Source of the DNA: Kuschelorhynchus macadamiae
Taxonomy: Eukaryota > Arthropoda > Insecta > Coleoptera > Curculionidae
Direction of reading: 5' to 3'
DNA: 64,000 bases
NCBI GenBank assembly: GCA_030620095.1
Contig: JAUTXW010000205.1
Coordinates: 806,001 to 870,000, forward strand
The notes under the pieces are model-generated. The model made no database searches and was not told where the DNA came from. It was given only the letters and a program-made list of their open reading frames with translations. Shown here in pieces: positions 23,292-35,485 of the stretch. The number at the start of each line of letters is the position of its first letter. Positions within the stretch are counted from its first letter, which is position 1. The position numbers and the translations under genes are program-made.

Positions 23292-24556
23292 AGGTATGTT
23301 GATGACATTTCAACTTGTTTTCTCGGAACAAAAAGACAATTAAGTGTTTTTACTGATTTTATAAATAATATTCATCCTAGTATAACTTTTACAGCCGAAT
23401 TAGAACAAAATAACTCCATTAATTTTCGATATTTAACTATACAGAAACTTGATAATAAACACGATTTCTCCATTTTTCATAAACCTTCTCATACAAATAT
23501 TACTATTTACGCTAGCTCTACTCACCAATATCAATATAAATTGGCGGCGGTTAATTAACATTCCAATGTCAAATCCTAATTTTGAAAAAGAACTTAATAT
23601 AATAAAACAAATTCCTGTAAATAATGGTTATGATCCCAATCTCACATATAATATTCTTGTTAAAAAACAATATAATAAAGCTATTAGTAAAATATATTCT
23701 TTTATAAAAGACCAAAATAATAGATTTTATAAAGTTTTAACTTATATTGGATCACCCATTGAACGTATAGCTACTTTATTGCGTAAGCAGAAATGTTGCT
23801 TACAGTACAGACAATAGTTAGGGTAAATATATAAAAAATAATAAAGACAAAATAAGCAAATCAAAACAATCAGGTGTCTATAAGTTAACCTGAGGTGACT
23901 GTCCAAAAATGCACATAGGTCAAACAGGTAGAACGTTTAACAAACGCATTTTAGAGCATAAAAATAGTTTTTTAAATAAAAAATCTGATTCAGCCTTAGC
24001 AAATCTTCTTTTACTTAAACATCATTCATTTATATACTTAATATAATAAAACAAATTGCTTTAAATAATATCAAAAAACAATATAATAAGCTATTGCTAT
24101 TAGTAAAATATATTCTTTTATAAAAGACCAAAATAATAGATTTTATAAAGTTTTAACTTATATTGGATCACCCATTGAACGTATCGCTACTTTATTGCGT
24201 AAGCAGAAGTGTTGCTTACAGAACAGACAATAGTTTGGCTAAATATGTAAAAAATAATAAAGACAAAATAAACAAATCAAGACAATCATGTGTCTATAAG
24301 TTAAGTTAATTGTCCAAAAATACACTTGTTGTTTAACAAACCATTTTTACATTTTAACTGATACAGCCTTGCAAATCATCTTTTACTTAAACATCATTCA
24401 TTTAATCATAATTTTGAAATTCTACATATCGAAAATAAGGACATAAAACTTAATATGCTTGAATTCCTCGAAATAAACAAACTAAAATCATCAGACCGTT
24501 TACTAAATGACCCATTAGAATTAAATAACTCTCCTTTGTTAAATTTATTTCACTAA
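23292..24556 (+). pseudogene. Penelope-like protein: YVDD palm end, thumb, GIY-YIG (partly duplicated)
   Basis: The frame opens at the RT catalytic motif RYVDDISTCF (23292) and runs to a TAA near 23555. A shifted frame continues with LINIPMSNPNFEKELNIIKQ, then NNGYDPNLTYNILVKKQYN, KVLTYIGSPIERIATLL, the SGVYKLT-stop-GDCPKMHIGQTGRTF nuclease start, and RILEHKNSF. A second, diverged copy of the thumb-to-nuclease segment starts at about 24036 and ends with the normal C-terminus (LLLKHHSFNHNFEILHIEN, then LEFLEINKLKSSDRLL, stop at 24556). The RT N-terminal part upstream of YVDD is missing. Truncation, frameshifts and duplication mark a dead copy. Confidence 0.85.
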
Positions 24557-24699
24557 ACCGTCCTTTTGTAGATATATAACTTATATAATTTTAAGGTTTT
24601 TTTCATTTATTATATCACCATCTTCTTTGGGTTTTTCCCTTTAATTGTTACCTGTTGTTTACCTTTTACATTTTAACATTGTAGTATTTTAGTCATACC

Positions 24700-24746
24700 T
24701 CAACATCTGAAAACGTTATTGTATATGAGAAACATGTCATGTTGAC
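24700..24746 (+). ncRNA. Decayed hammerhead-like motif of Penelope element 2
   Basis: Stem I is perfect over 7 bp: TCAACAT (24700-24706) with ATGTTGA (24739-24745). Inside it lie CTGAAAA (24707-24713; canonical CTGANGA would need G at position 6), GAAAC (24729-24733) and the triplet GTC (24736-24738). Stem II no longer pairs convincingly. The position immediately inside the right inverted flank equals that of the intact ribozyme at 22.5 kb. Confidence 0.5.
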
Positions 24747-24800
24747 AACAAATATATAGTGAAAATCTTAAAAACGTTGTTGTTTTTCTAAAAAAATTAA

Positions 24801-25885
24801 TTGGCGCATTTTTTATTAACGAAACGTTTACCGGATCCTCATATTTGCAACTGTTGTAAGAAACTGTTATATCTGCATATAATTGTAGCAACTATTGAAG
24901 ACGATAATATTGACTAGAACCCAGTTTTTCAGCAGTTTGGAGCTCCCCCGCATTTTTATTTACCCGTCTGAAAGTATCTTCATAATGAATTTCCTGGAAG
25001 CTGGATTGAACTTGGATTGCTCCACTTGATTTCTTCTTTTGGAGTATTTTAAAATAGAGAGTGTTCCCTACAAAACCCACTAATTTACAAGAACAACAAT
25101 AAAAAATTACTGATGCTTGTCTTGGTGTTGATCAAAAACTTTGAAAAGGATTTTCAAAATAGATTTTATTATTGCCATTTCTTATTTCAATAACTTATCA
25201 TTCGAAAACAGGTCGTGATAGGTTAAATATCCAAAAAAAAAGTTGATTTAGTGGTACACATACAACTTCCAAATTTTAATCTTTTTACTTTTACTAGTAC
25301 TCGGATATTAACCCACATTAAGATTTTTCGGACACGCTGTATTTTTATTAATCCAATTTTAAAAATTCCGCTAATGTTCAGATGGAACGCAAAAAGATAT
25401 TTTAGGCCACTAAATCATTTTAAGTAGAAAGCAGCCAGTGAAAAGAAATAATCTCAGCGAAGCAAGACGGACTGCATTGTGTAACCATCATTCATCAAAA
25501 GCGTTTTTTTGCTGTTTAGGACAGGCCGAGGTTCGCCTTCCGTGTCACGAACAGAAAACATATAAAAAAATCAACACCCAACGGCTGTTTATTTAAAGGC
25601 CACCAAAAGCTACAAATTTCACCTTTTTACTTTCCCATCCTAAGGTTTTTTCGTGGAAGCATATTTTGGGGTCTCTAGATTACGCTAGTGCAAATAATGG
25701 CGGGGGTGGAACAAAATCACCTAAAGCTGAATTTTCCGGGATTCTCAATTAATTTTGATATGTAAAATAGGGATTATAAAGTTATCTTCAATTTGATACG
25801 TACAATTTGGTTAATCGAGCGGTGTAGAGTAAGAGTTTAAACTGAAATAAAATGTAATTACCTTTAAAAGTACATTTTGAATGTG
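24801..25885. other. No gene recognised
   Basis: AT-rich intergenic sequence with short open frames only. Confidence 0.4.
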
Positions 25886-25951
25886 TTTTAAGTTGGATGA
25901 TAAATAGATGGTCAATAAAACGCACATATAAATTCTATGGTGTAATTACCC

Positions 25952-25983
25952 GACGTTTCGACCTCTATGAGATCATTTTCGGG
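25952..25983 (-). ncRNA. Hammerhead-like relic, left arm
   Basis: On the minus strand: CGAAAAT (a decayed CTGAAGAT), then GATCTC-ATA-GAGGTC forming a six-pair stem II with one wobble, then GAAACGTC. The triplet follows GAAAC with no room for stem III, so present catalytic activity is doubtful. Confidence 0.4.
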
Positions 25984-26242
25984 ACTCTAATAGTTGAGAA
26001 TTGCTGTGAAATATTCCTTTTTTATATATTTTAAGGGGCGATATTCTCTAGAATATGGTATTGAGACCATACAAAATACCCACCATCTAAATAATGTTCC
26101 ACAAATTATATATTAAGTTCAACACGGAAAATCGCATTTGTAAGTAAGTATGGTAATGTCTGCTAGTCAACCTTCATTTTAATCCACATTTATTATGTCC
26201 TTATTTAATTTTTATTGTATAATAACTGTGATTTGTCATGTA

Positions 26243-27033
26243 CAGGGTGATCAGTTAAGGGTTCAGAATCAGAAGAGGGTAAAATGTTTTGTTCTATATA
26301 TCAAAATAAAGCGGTGGGGGAAGTTCAATTGTTTTTTCAAACAAACCAAGATGTCTCCCGTTTCTTTTGACCGATTTTAGCAAACTTAGGCTCATATGAA
26401 AGAGCATAATTTGTACTACAAAACGCTTATTTGGTTTTGAATTTTTGACTTTTGCTGGCGTCGCTAGATGGCGTTAACTGAATTAGTAGCATATTTTTTA
26501 GTATTTTTCAAAAAAAAACAAATGTAATGGTATATTCATTTTTACATATTTTAAAAAGGGATAAATTTCTCTATAATTTAATGAAAATAATTTATCATCT
26601 ACCTTTTTTTGAACCGTTGATATTGACCAAAATATTATTTTATTTTATTAAAAAATGGCACGCCACTGCTTTTTGTCAAAATAAAAATCATTTTTGTAAT
26701 CACTTATTAGTTGCTAACAAAAAGAACCTGTTGACTTTTTTTCGTTAGACGAACGGTTTTGGAAAAAATAAGATGTTGTTGTTGGACAGTTTTATTAAGA
26801 TTTTTCATTTCATCAAAATGATATCGATATATTTTCATTAGGCAAAATTCTATAAAAACCCCATTTTTCTACTTGGTGTTGGTTGTTACGCCCTCTAGCG
26901 GACGTTTGACAAACTCGAAAATAAATTTCAGCAATTTCTCTTGGCGACTTTTATTACGATTTTTTTTTCTCAAATCTATACGACCAATATCTTATGAGAT
27001 ATGGCCGCTCGCTACCCTTAACTGACCACCCTG
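26243..27033. mobile_element. Non-autonomous mariner element (MITE), 791 bp
   Basis: The termini CAGGGTGATCAGTTAAGGG and CCCTTAACTGACCACCCTG are inverted repeats, each flanked by TA (26241-26242 and 27034-27035). The right 220 bp are nearly identical to the end of the DD41D-type mariner at 1-1234, and the left half matches 503-977 of that element inverted. It has no transposase segment. It was probably mobilised by the DD41D transposase. Confidence 0.88.
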
Positions 27034-27227
27034 TACATTGTCTGTTTTTATTTTATATTCCTAATGTGTTTTAATATGTACCGTCAATTTTAAATATACT
27101 AAGATACGCTACAAGCTTTTACCTCAAACAATTTATTTATCATTTCTAACATACATATTCTAAAGAACATTAATATTTAAAATACAAAAAAAGCAATATT
27201 TAACAAAAATTCTCAACTTTTAGTGTC

Positions 27228-27262
27228 CTGAAGATAACCTCATAGATGTCGAAACGTCGACT
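27228..27262 (+). ncRNA. Hammerhead-like relic, right arm
   Basis: CTGAAGA (27228-27234), a weakened stem II (AACCTC-ATA-GATGTC), GAAA (27251-27254) and CGTC. GTC before and GAC after the core could form stem I. It faces outward, as does the left-arm copy. Confidence 0.4.
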
Positions 27263-27319
27263 AATTACAGCAATAGATTTTATATGTGCGGTGTATTGAC
27301 CATCATCCAACCTAAATCC

Positions 27320-29036
27320 CACCCAAAATTACTATTATTACTATACACTAATAATATCAGAACATTTAAAAGTATAATTGGTTTCAATAAATTTGCATTC
27401 ATCATCAGGTTCAAATTCTTTTAACAATGAAACGTTCTTAACAAAAATTGTTGGTTGTGCTCTTCTGAAGATGGCTTAGGAAACAAAACCGAAACGTGAA
27501 GAAAAATGTTTGGTTAATTTTAATTTTAACTTATGATCTAATGTTCTTATTAATTGTTTTTAATATTATAAGTTTATGTTAAAATCTTAAAAACCTTAAA
27601 ACGTACACTACAATGATAAAAATAGATATTGTTGAAAATGCTTATGCCTATGATGTGAATAAATAATTTTATAGCTTTTAGATAAATTAAAAAAATATAT
27701 GCATTCACTTACATTTAAAATTTTAAAAGAAGTTGGTAATATGACAAAGATTAGATTTCTCGGACTTTTTTACCAGCCCGAGCGATCATGCCTTCGACTG
27801 ATAAGTGTTACCTACCTCCCTAGTTGTGTAATAGTTATTTACACAACAATATAACTGAAGGAAAAAAAGTGAAAGAAATTGCTTTATTTGTAATAAGTTT
27901 TTCCGATCACTAATAATTGTAAATATTTCATAAAAATAACAATAATATTTTTAAAAAAAGCCTCAGGAAAAGCATTTTTCATTTTCATATTTTATATTAT
28001 ACCTACAACAGATTATCATACTTCTAACTTGCTTTCAAATAATCTTGGGGAAGTGCCGATTATTCAAAAAAATGAGTTGAGGCATGTACTGAACTTGTTT
28101 TTTTTTGTACAATTCAAAAGGAATGTACACAGATGTACATCAACAATGAAATAATACTCAATAGAGAAATTGCCTCCTTCTCCACCTACATTTGAGCAAC
28201 GTTTGAGAGGCTGCGAAAGTAATCGTTCATTTGGTACAATGCACATTTATCACTTATCGATCCTAAAGAAATCTTTAGTTTTGTCTGGAAAATTATTTGT
28301 GAACAGAATCTGACAAACTATTTCGAAAGATTAATAAAATTGGAAATTTTACAAAAATATTTTTGCAATTGTAGTGCGAAAATATATTCTTGTTCTTTCG
28401 AAGTAGGTCTATGTATTACTGTTAACTTATCATGTAGTGAACTTTGTAAGTGAAATGGCCAGTCTCAAAATTCTTAAAAAGCGATGACTATGATTTATAT
28501 ACAATAAAAGTTAATAAACAGATGAATAAATAAATAAATATTACTTATTTAAGTAATAAATATTACGGAAAAAACAAAATAGATAAATTATGGAGTTTCT
28601 ATATTACATTTATATGAAAATACTACTTTCAAAAAATATTTATATTTATATTATATTATATTTCTCATACTCAAATCATTGAGATCTACAGAAACGGTAC
28701 TAAAATGTATTCATCTCTTCTTTTTTTCATGTTTATCGCCTCAGTCGAACGACTTGCATAACGCTTACGTTGTAACGCTTACTGAGATCTAAAAGAATTA
28801 TAATTGGTAAAACTTGTCTATGTTTATTCGATTCCAAGATATTCGCCCAAAAAAACAATTTTATCTTTTGACCCGAAGGATGTTCCGCCAAGCCAATTTC
28901 AGTGAACTTTGCTCGAATAATCTGCTTATCACGACCTATCATACCACGACCTCATTTGTTCAGTAAGCTTAACTTTGCCACTCAATTTATAACTTCGAGA
29001 GCATGCTGTTGGCCTATTAAGCTTTCATCCGTCTTG
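27320..29036. other. No gene; one further hammerhead-like string
   Basis: CTGAAGATGGC...ACCGAAACGTGAAG at 27465-27500 and, on the minus strand, CTGATGATGAATG...ATTGAAACC around 27382-27412 resemble the same core but pair poorly. A minus-strand frame at 28733-28942 is unrecognised. The rest is unassigned. Confidence 0.35.
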
Positions 29037-29044
29037 GTCTGTAC
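29037..29044. repeat. 8-bp target duplication, left copy
   Basis: GTCTGTAC directly before CAGTGGCGGC; an identical copy lies at 30782-30789. Confidence 0.93.
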
Positions 29045-29089
29045 CAGTGGCGGCCCGCAGTGAATTATATTGGGAGGTCAATAACAAAT

Positions 29090-29870
29090 TTAAAAATAGG
29101 CATACTTAAAATAAAAATAAATATCTTATCTTTAAATTTAGCTTTAAATTCTCTTGAAGTTCAGGTCTACTTTTCGTTCTTTAGAATTGGAAAAATGCTG
29201 AATGACACGTTCGTTAAAATTGCACGCACATATCTTTTATAAACAATTTCTCGATACTTAACATTGCTAAAGCGGATAGTCTATCTTGGCCCAACTCCTC
29301 AACATAATTTATAAGCCCTCGAAAAACCCCTGGATTTTCAGACAAAGCTGTTTCATCATGGCCACGTAGTACCAGCCCGAATGCCTTACAAAATTTTACA
29401 CAATCTACTATTTTTGGATACATTTTCATTAAAATCTCTAATGGATTTTCTATAAGCTGTGTCTAGCTGAGTGGAATATCAACATTTCCGACCGTAGCAT
29501 AGTTCACCGAACATTTCATGTGATCTGCAGAAAACGCATGTTTTTTCATTTTTTCTTTTAAGTGTTTTTAGTCTTTAACACCGGTTTTGCACCATAATGA
29601 GTCCGACGAGTTATTAGAAAACAACAGACAAACATAACAGTAAAATGAGTTAGAGGCTACACAACCACATATTCAGTTAGCTAAATCGTCCATATTTTTG
29701 CGAAAGTTTCAATGAACCTCTTTATTTTTGTCTTTACTAGTTTGTCGTATACTAAGTTCTGGCAAATTGCGATCACTTACCTCGAATTCGGTTATTTTCT
29801 CAAAATTAAACTCTTTAGTTGTTAAATTTTTTGCACTACCGACATTTTATTTCATCTACATTCACAACTC
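29090..29870 (-). pseudogene. hAT transposase remnant with internal deletion
   Basis: The minus-strand reading starts near 29870 with FNFEKITEFE-like, RNLPELSIRQTSKD, NFRKNMDDLAN and CGCVASNSFYCYVCLLFS (a zinc-finger-like CxxC area). It continues with KMKKHAFSADHMKC, then CKAFGLVLRGHDETALSENPG (the LxxRGHDE motif of DUF4371) and FRGLINYVEEL. It then jumps directly to GQDRLSALAMLSIEKLFI, the C-terminal hAT dimerisation region, and FNERVIQHFSNSKERKVDL. The whole RNase H-like catalytic core is missing between VEEL and GQDR, without loss of frame. Stops at about five places also prevent expression. Non-autonomous derivative. Confidence 0.87.
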
Positions 29871-29964
29871 AAACATAGACCACCTTGAAATGGTTATTTT
29901 TGCAAAATTAAGTTTGTAAGCACTTTTGTTGTTATTTTTTTTTTTTCTACCAACATTTTATTTC

Positions 29965-30374
<410 letters not shown>

Positions 30375-30781
30375 CAATTTTCATCGATTAAAAACATCCG
30401 AAACAATATGGACCGCGCGACCTCTGAACAATTGAACTTCTGCATGCCGAGGTGATGCCGCGATTTCATATTCTATTTGCTATCACGTTCGGCTGCCGCT
30501 CGGTAGCTGTGAAATCTTCGGGTACTTTCGTCAAGCTTTAAAGTAATCAGGGCAATTCGGATTGCCCAGCCTAGCTTAGTATAGCGTATTTTAATATGCC
30601 TAAGGAACCCAACGAGACTATTCGAACCGCCGCGCGCGGCTAATAGTGTAGCGTATTTAACTTTTTCCAAGGTTCGAGTTTTATTACAACTATTAGGAGG
30701 GACGGTCAAACGAATAATTTATTTTCTGAAATATTTTTGGAGGGTCATTGACCAAATGACCCTATGGAAGAGCCGCCACTG

Positions 30782-30789
30782 GTCTGTAC
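30782..30789. repeat. 8-bp target duplication, right copy
   Basis: GTCTGTAC directly after the terminal CCGCCACTG, identical to 29037-29044. Confidence 0.93.
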
Positions 30790-31039
30790 ATGGATAAATA
30801 TATCACGTTTCCTGATTTGATAGTCTCTGAAGAAAAAGATCGTATTTTTTATATGACAGCAGGTTATAACGCCGTGTTTTAGCTTATAAAATCGTTTCTC
30901 TCGGATTTTTGATAAAATCCTTATATTTTATATATTATTTGTAAAATTGTTTGTCTTCTGACCGTGCTAATAATTAAAAAATAGTGATTATTTCTGCCTA
31001 TTTAAAAAAATTTAAAATAAATTATTTTTAGTCAATTAA

Positions 31040-31350
31040 AAAAGAAGATTTTTTTACGTTTATTTTTAGAGTTTTTATTTGGCCGCCATCTTCTTTTTTA
31101 ATATTTTATTAGGCCGCTTATTGCTATCTTGGATTCTTACCAAAATGTTACCAGTTCATTTCTATGTTTTACTTGATCTTTGTGCAAATTTTGAGGTAAA
31201 TTATATTAGATATTTAGTTTCTACTAATATATTTTTTAACATTTCACTAGGCCAGTTCCACCAAACTAGATTTTGACCTAAATATTACCAAGCCATCCTA
31301 TGATCCTTAATGTTTGACCAAAATCTGAAGTCAATCGGGTAATGTTTTTC
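31040..31350 (+). repeat. GCCGCCATTTTGTT repeat, copy B
   Basis: GGCCGCCATC at 31081, AGGCCGCTTATTG at 31112 and AGGCCAGTTCC at 31250, each followed by an ATATTGGATTCTTACCAAAAT-like string, then GAAGTCAATCGGGTAATG. The tail is truncated. Confidence 0.65.
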
Positions 31351-31359
31351 GGCGTCTTA

Positions 31360-32455
31360 CTACGTATTTTGCTGATTTTAGAGTACTTAAATGAAAATAA
31401 TCGCTTCTAGATTATATGTACAATTTCGATAGTTTCATAAAAATATTCAGCGGCATGGAACCACCTTCTCATAATGATTCCTGATTAGCCTTACGAAACT
31501 GCAGGTTAAAGCTGAGTCATTTCAGTTAACACACTCGATTGAGTATGCGGTTGATTCTTTGTGAAACAATTTACGAAAATAAATAAAAAGTTAAGAATAG
31601 CTTTCCTATTGTTATTGCTATTCCTATAAGTTTTTATGAACTTTTCAAGAGAGTTATAAAAATGTAAACCAAGGTCCCAAGACTATGCCTGTATATTTGA
31701 ACACACATTTTATTACTCCAATCTAGAAGGTTCTGTTGCGCTAGAAAAAAACTTGTTTACAGGTAATTGTAATAGCACTCTCCACAAAGGGAATATTGAG
31801 AAATTCGGGTCGATTTTTTTTTAAGAATATTAACGATTTTTTAATTTCAATTGTTCTAGGATGCTTAGACGCCTTCTTGATTTGCTTACCATGACGACTG
31901 TATTTTGCTAAAAATTAAAATGTCCTAGAATATTCCTCTATTACATTTTTTTTAAATTAATATCTTCTGTTTGTTTTTGATCAAGTTATACGGGTTCACT
32001 GTATAGCTTTTCACAAATCCACCACAATATTTCAGTTATTACTGATGCGATTTTCTTAAAATTTGGGTGGTAAAAGGTTGTGGATTTTTCGGCAAAAGAA
32101 TATTATTTTCATATTCATCAATCCCAAAGACCCCTCAATCCATATTCCCAAAAACTGATTTTGTCAGAAAGGAAAAATTATTTATTTAGTTGCGATAGCA
32201 AAGCAAAATATTACAACTTCTTTTAAAATCTGGTTTCTTCAACATATCCACCTTCTAATAAAAAAATGTCAAATTCCCAAATTAATTTTGAAATTACCAG
32301 AATATAAAATAATTAAAATACTTCTACTAAAGCACGCCGATGAGTGATATTGTTGTACACATTAATCAAAGAGTGGTTTGAAATAAAAGTTTTTGTTTGA
32401 CATTTGTCAATTCATACGAATTGTTAAAAGTTAAACAGTATTATATGTACTAATA
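31360..32455. other. No gene recognised
   Basis: AT-rich, no frames with known motifs. Confidence 0.45.
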
Positions 32456-32829
32456 AAATGGAGCAAAGTAATTCTTAAAATTAAAAAAATCTTCAAATTA
32501 ACCGCTTAATTGATCATAACGAAAGATCTAGGCATCATGTTGCACGAATATTTAATCAGCATCAGTTTGGCACGTTTTCAAGGCAAGACCAAGAAGGTAC
32601 AATTTAAATCGACGACAATATCCAGACGACGACCGCATCTTAGTAAAATTTCGGAACAATCCAAATGGTAGTATAAGGACAGTTGCAGAGTACACTAAAT
32701 TTAAACAAAAATAAGATATACGGGTATTTGAAGCATCAATAGGATTAAGGCATTTAAACCAAAGTGTTTGTATACTCTCTTAGATGGTGATTTTGAGCGG
32801 CGGTTTAAATTTTGCTTATGGTTACAAGA

Positions 32830-32837
32830 CATCTATC
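32830..32837. repeat. 8-bp target duplication, left copy
   Basis: CATCTATC immediately before CAGGGGCGCC; the identical copy is at 35478-35485. Confidence 0.93.
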
Positions 32838-35477
32838 CAGGGGCGCCAGGTGAAATTTTAAGAAAGGGAAGCAATTTTTAGAAACTTACCTATTTGCAAT
32901 GTAATTCGATTCTTCGATCATTTTTTGCAAATTCGTCAGTGACGTCATCATAAAAACGTCGATGCTCCGACATATTTTGGAGAAGTTTATTTTCAACGGA
33001 CAACAGCGATGTATGTGAAAGTCTCTCATGCCCCGTTGAATTTCTCACGAAATTTTGTATACGTTTAAGTGTTGAAAAATTGCGTTCTACTGATGAACTT
33101 GTGGTAGTAGTAGTGTCAATACTAATTCACACAATTTCGACACTTCGGTGTAGGCATCTTCCAGCTCCTTGTCTTTTAAAAATTGCATCAGTTCCTTAGC
33201 GTTATTTTTTGCGCTAATGTCATCAGTTTCGTAAATCACTTTTAGTTCAGATCGCAGTAACACTCGGTCCAAGATCTGGCCATAATGAAGAAGAAAAGAT
33301 TTAAACGCATCTTCTGGAAAAGTTTTTCCTTTAAATGCATCAAAATTCCAGAGCTCGAGGAATTTAAAATCATTTAAACCGTTAAATCTATAGTTTATTT
33401 GTTGCTGAATTTGATCGATTATTTCATAAAAAGAGGCGTCTCTTTTTATGAAACGTCGATGTTTGAACATCTCCCACCTTGTCTGTTCGAAGACGCTTGG
33501 CTTGTCGCTCTACATTTAACGTCATCGTTTCATAGGTCAAAGTCATCTCTTTTTTGGCTTAACATGGACTTAAAATTATCCACTTTTTTTAGGCACAAAG
33601 CCATATCATTTGTTTTAGTTTGTAATATATTAAAAACATTGTCCGAGAATGGAAATATTTCTGAAAATATGTTCAACAAATAATTAGAATTAAAATCTCG
33701 TTTCTAATAGTCCAAAAACCCCCTCGAACTATTTATTGGTTCTGAGTTCCACGTTTCATTATTTTCTATTATATTCTCAAATAGTTCAATCAGTGATTCA
33801 CGATTTTCAGATACTGTTAACACAAGTCTTCCATTATAGTTCCACCTAGTAGGAGCTACTTTGGGCAATCGTTTGTGGACAATGGAGTCCAAAGTTTGTG
33901 TACGTTTTGTTGACTTGGAAAAAAAAGCAGCTATGCCACTTAAAGTAACGAAAAATATTTTACACTCTTTAATCTGATAGATGGACTGGGATAAAACTAA
34001 ATTTAATTTATGAGCAAAACACAGCACTTGGGAGAGTTTCTCAAACTTTAGCTTGCAGACCCCCTAATTGTACTGCCATTACTGCAGTTCCATCATAGCT
34101 TTGAGCAACTAATTTTTTCTCTGCATTAATTTCTTTAGTAACGTTATAAACTACGGTATATAATGCATCTGCTGTACGATTTTCGGACACATTCTTAAAA
34201 CCTAAAAATCGCTCTTGAATACTTCCGTCTGTTTTGACGTAACGTATTACTATAGATAATTGGCTAAAATTAGTGATATCAGTTGTTTCGTCCAGAACAA
34301 TAGCAATGAACCGCGCCGCGCCTATCTCCTGCTTAATTCTTTTTAGAATAATGGTTGCAACAGAGGAAATTAAATCATTCTGGATTCGATTCGACGTTCC
34401 GCGAAAAACTCTAGACTGCTATAAATGTTATTTTAAGCAATCATCATATTTAGCCATTAAACTAAGTAAATCCTGAAAATTTCCTCTATTTGGAGAAACC
34501 CTTGTTTCGTCATGACCTCTAAATCCCAATTCGTGCTGTCCGAGAAGACAAACAACATCGATAAGTCTTCTTAATATTTGTCTCTTTTATCGACTAGTTA
34601 ATTGTGTTGGCGGTGACTAATTTCCAACTGTTTATTAAGGGCGTGTTCAATTCTGGTTTTGCCGAAGACTTTTTCTTTTATGACGGTCTACAAATGCGCT
34701 TTGGACATAATGTGTCTTTTAAGGAAACATGGCCAATAAAATAATTTACTTATATTTTCACATCTTGTTAGCCATTTAAATTGTCGTATTGTTTTTCAGG
34801 ATAAAAATGTCTAATACAGTTTTTCATTTTTGTAGTTAAATTTTTCATAGACGGTTTTGCCCTTCCTTTGGAAATTATTTGAAGCTTATCAGCGAAGTTT
34901 AATGTTGAAAATCTCTTTATTATTAAGACACACACCACACATTCACACACACTCTTCTTACTAAATTCTCCAACATTTTCAATGTTATTACGGACAGCCG
35001 AAGTTGACGGTATTTGCATATCCACGTCCGTGTTGTTGTCTTCCATATCGCACCATGCACGACGCGACGCGACGTACGTATCACACAACACACGGATAGC
35101 CGACCAAACAAAGAACCTACTCCAACGATAGCTTCCGCCCCCACTTAAAGCACGCGACTGATATGCAAAAATTGCAAACAGCCGGTGGAAAGTTCAGTAA
35201 CCTCGGGCTCGATTCACAGGAAATCAAGCATACAGGACTTGACTGCAGAGAAGCTAGCGGCCGCATAGGTTCTGTTCGATTTCTATTGTGGCTCGGTCGG
35301 AGTCAAGGCCGCATTTATTTTGGGCTTGATAATTTAGATATTATTTTAGCATTTTTATTTTAATTTATAAACTAAATTAATGGTTTCACATTTCAAAAAT
35401 TACATTTCAGAAGATGTTTTGTAATTTTTTTTTGGGGAAGCACTGCTTCCCTTGCTTCCATGGACTGCACGCCTCTG
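32838..35477 (-). mobile_element. hAT element 2 (DUF4371/ZMYM1-like), 2.64 kb
   Basis: The ends CAGGGGCGCCAGGTG and, inverted, CAGAGGCGTGCAGTCC form imperfect inverted repeats. Both are flanked by CATCTATC. The element holds a near full-length but broken transposase gene on the minus strand. The target lies inside an older mariner transposase gene. Confidence 0.92.
32890..35046 (-). pseudogene. hAT (DUF4371/ZMYM1-like) transposase, broken
   Basis: The start is the ATG at 35046 (MEDNNTDVDMQIPSTSAVRN). Motifs then follow in order on the minus strand: NFADKLQIISKGRAKPSM, a decayed Cys region (DTLCPKRI), ELGFRGHDETRVSPNRGNFQ, LLSLMAKYDD, IVLDETTDITNFSQLSI (catalytic DxxxD-like block), FLGFKNVSENRTADALY, VAQSYDGTAVMAVQLGGLQ, MLCFAHKLNLVLSQ (C-x-H-x-LNLV), LPKVAPTRWNYNGRLV (the RW motif), FPEDAFKSFLLHYG, VERNFSTLKRIQNFVRNSTG and HERLSHTSLLSVENKLLQN (hAT dimerisation), ending ELHCK-stop at 32890. 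Several stops and frameshifts (for example near 34030, 34440, 34780) make it non-functional. It is about 720 codons long, normal for this family. Confidence 0.9.
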
Positions 35478-35485
35478 CATCTATC
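35478..35485. repeat. 8-bp target duplication, right copy
   Basis: CATCTATC directly after CGCCTCTG, matching 32830-32837. Confidence 0.93.

Larger units (their letters stand above)
23155..24800 (+). mobile_element. Penelope-like element 2 with inverted flanks
   Basis: A block of about 60 bp (AGAAAAACAACAATGTTTTTAAG, ATTTTCACTATATATTTATTG, TCAACATGACATG) at about 23158-23217 recurs inverted at about 24733-24798. The interval holds an RT palm end, GIY-YIG nuclease pieces and an internal tandem duplication. A decayed hammerhead lies at 24700-24745 just before the right repeat. This layout is the same as in the copy at 21.7 kb, although the repeat sequences differ. Confidence 0.72.
25893..27312. 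mobile_element. Fold-back element with hammerhead-like arms, carrying a mariner MITE
   Basis: The left arm (25893-26003) and right arm (27207-27312) are inverted copies at roughly 80% identity: GTTGGATGAT, GTCAATAMAMCGCACATATAAA, GTAATTA, GACGTTTCGAC, CTATGAG and GTTGAGAATT. Each arm has a GAAACGTC motif preceded by a stem II-like block. The mariner MITE at 26243-27033 sits between the arms and is therefore a later insertion. Without it the element would be about 630 bp. Confidence 0.72.

Noticed and set aside
27382..27412. CTGATGATG...GAAACC on the minus strand as a ribozyme
   Set aside because: Stem II can form only three weak pairs and no cleavage triplet follows at the right distance.
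33399..33683. Plus-strand frames within 33.4-34.5 kb
   Set aside because: They lie opposite the hAT transposase reading and show no motif of their own.
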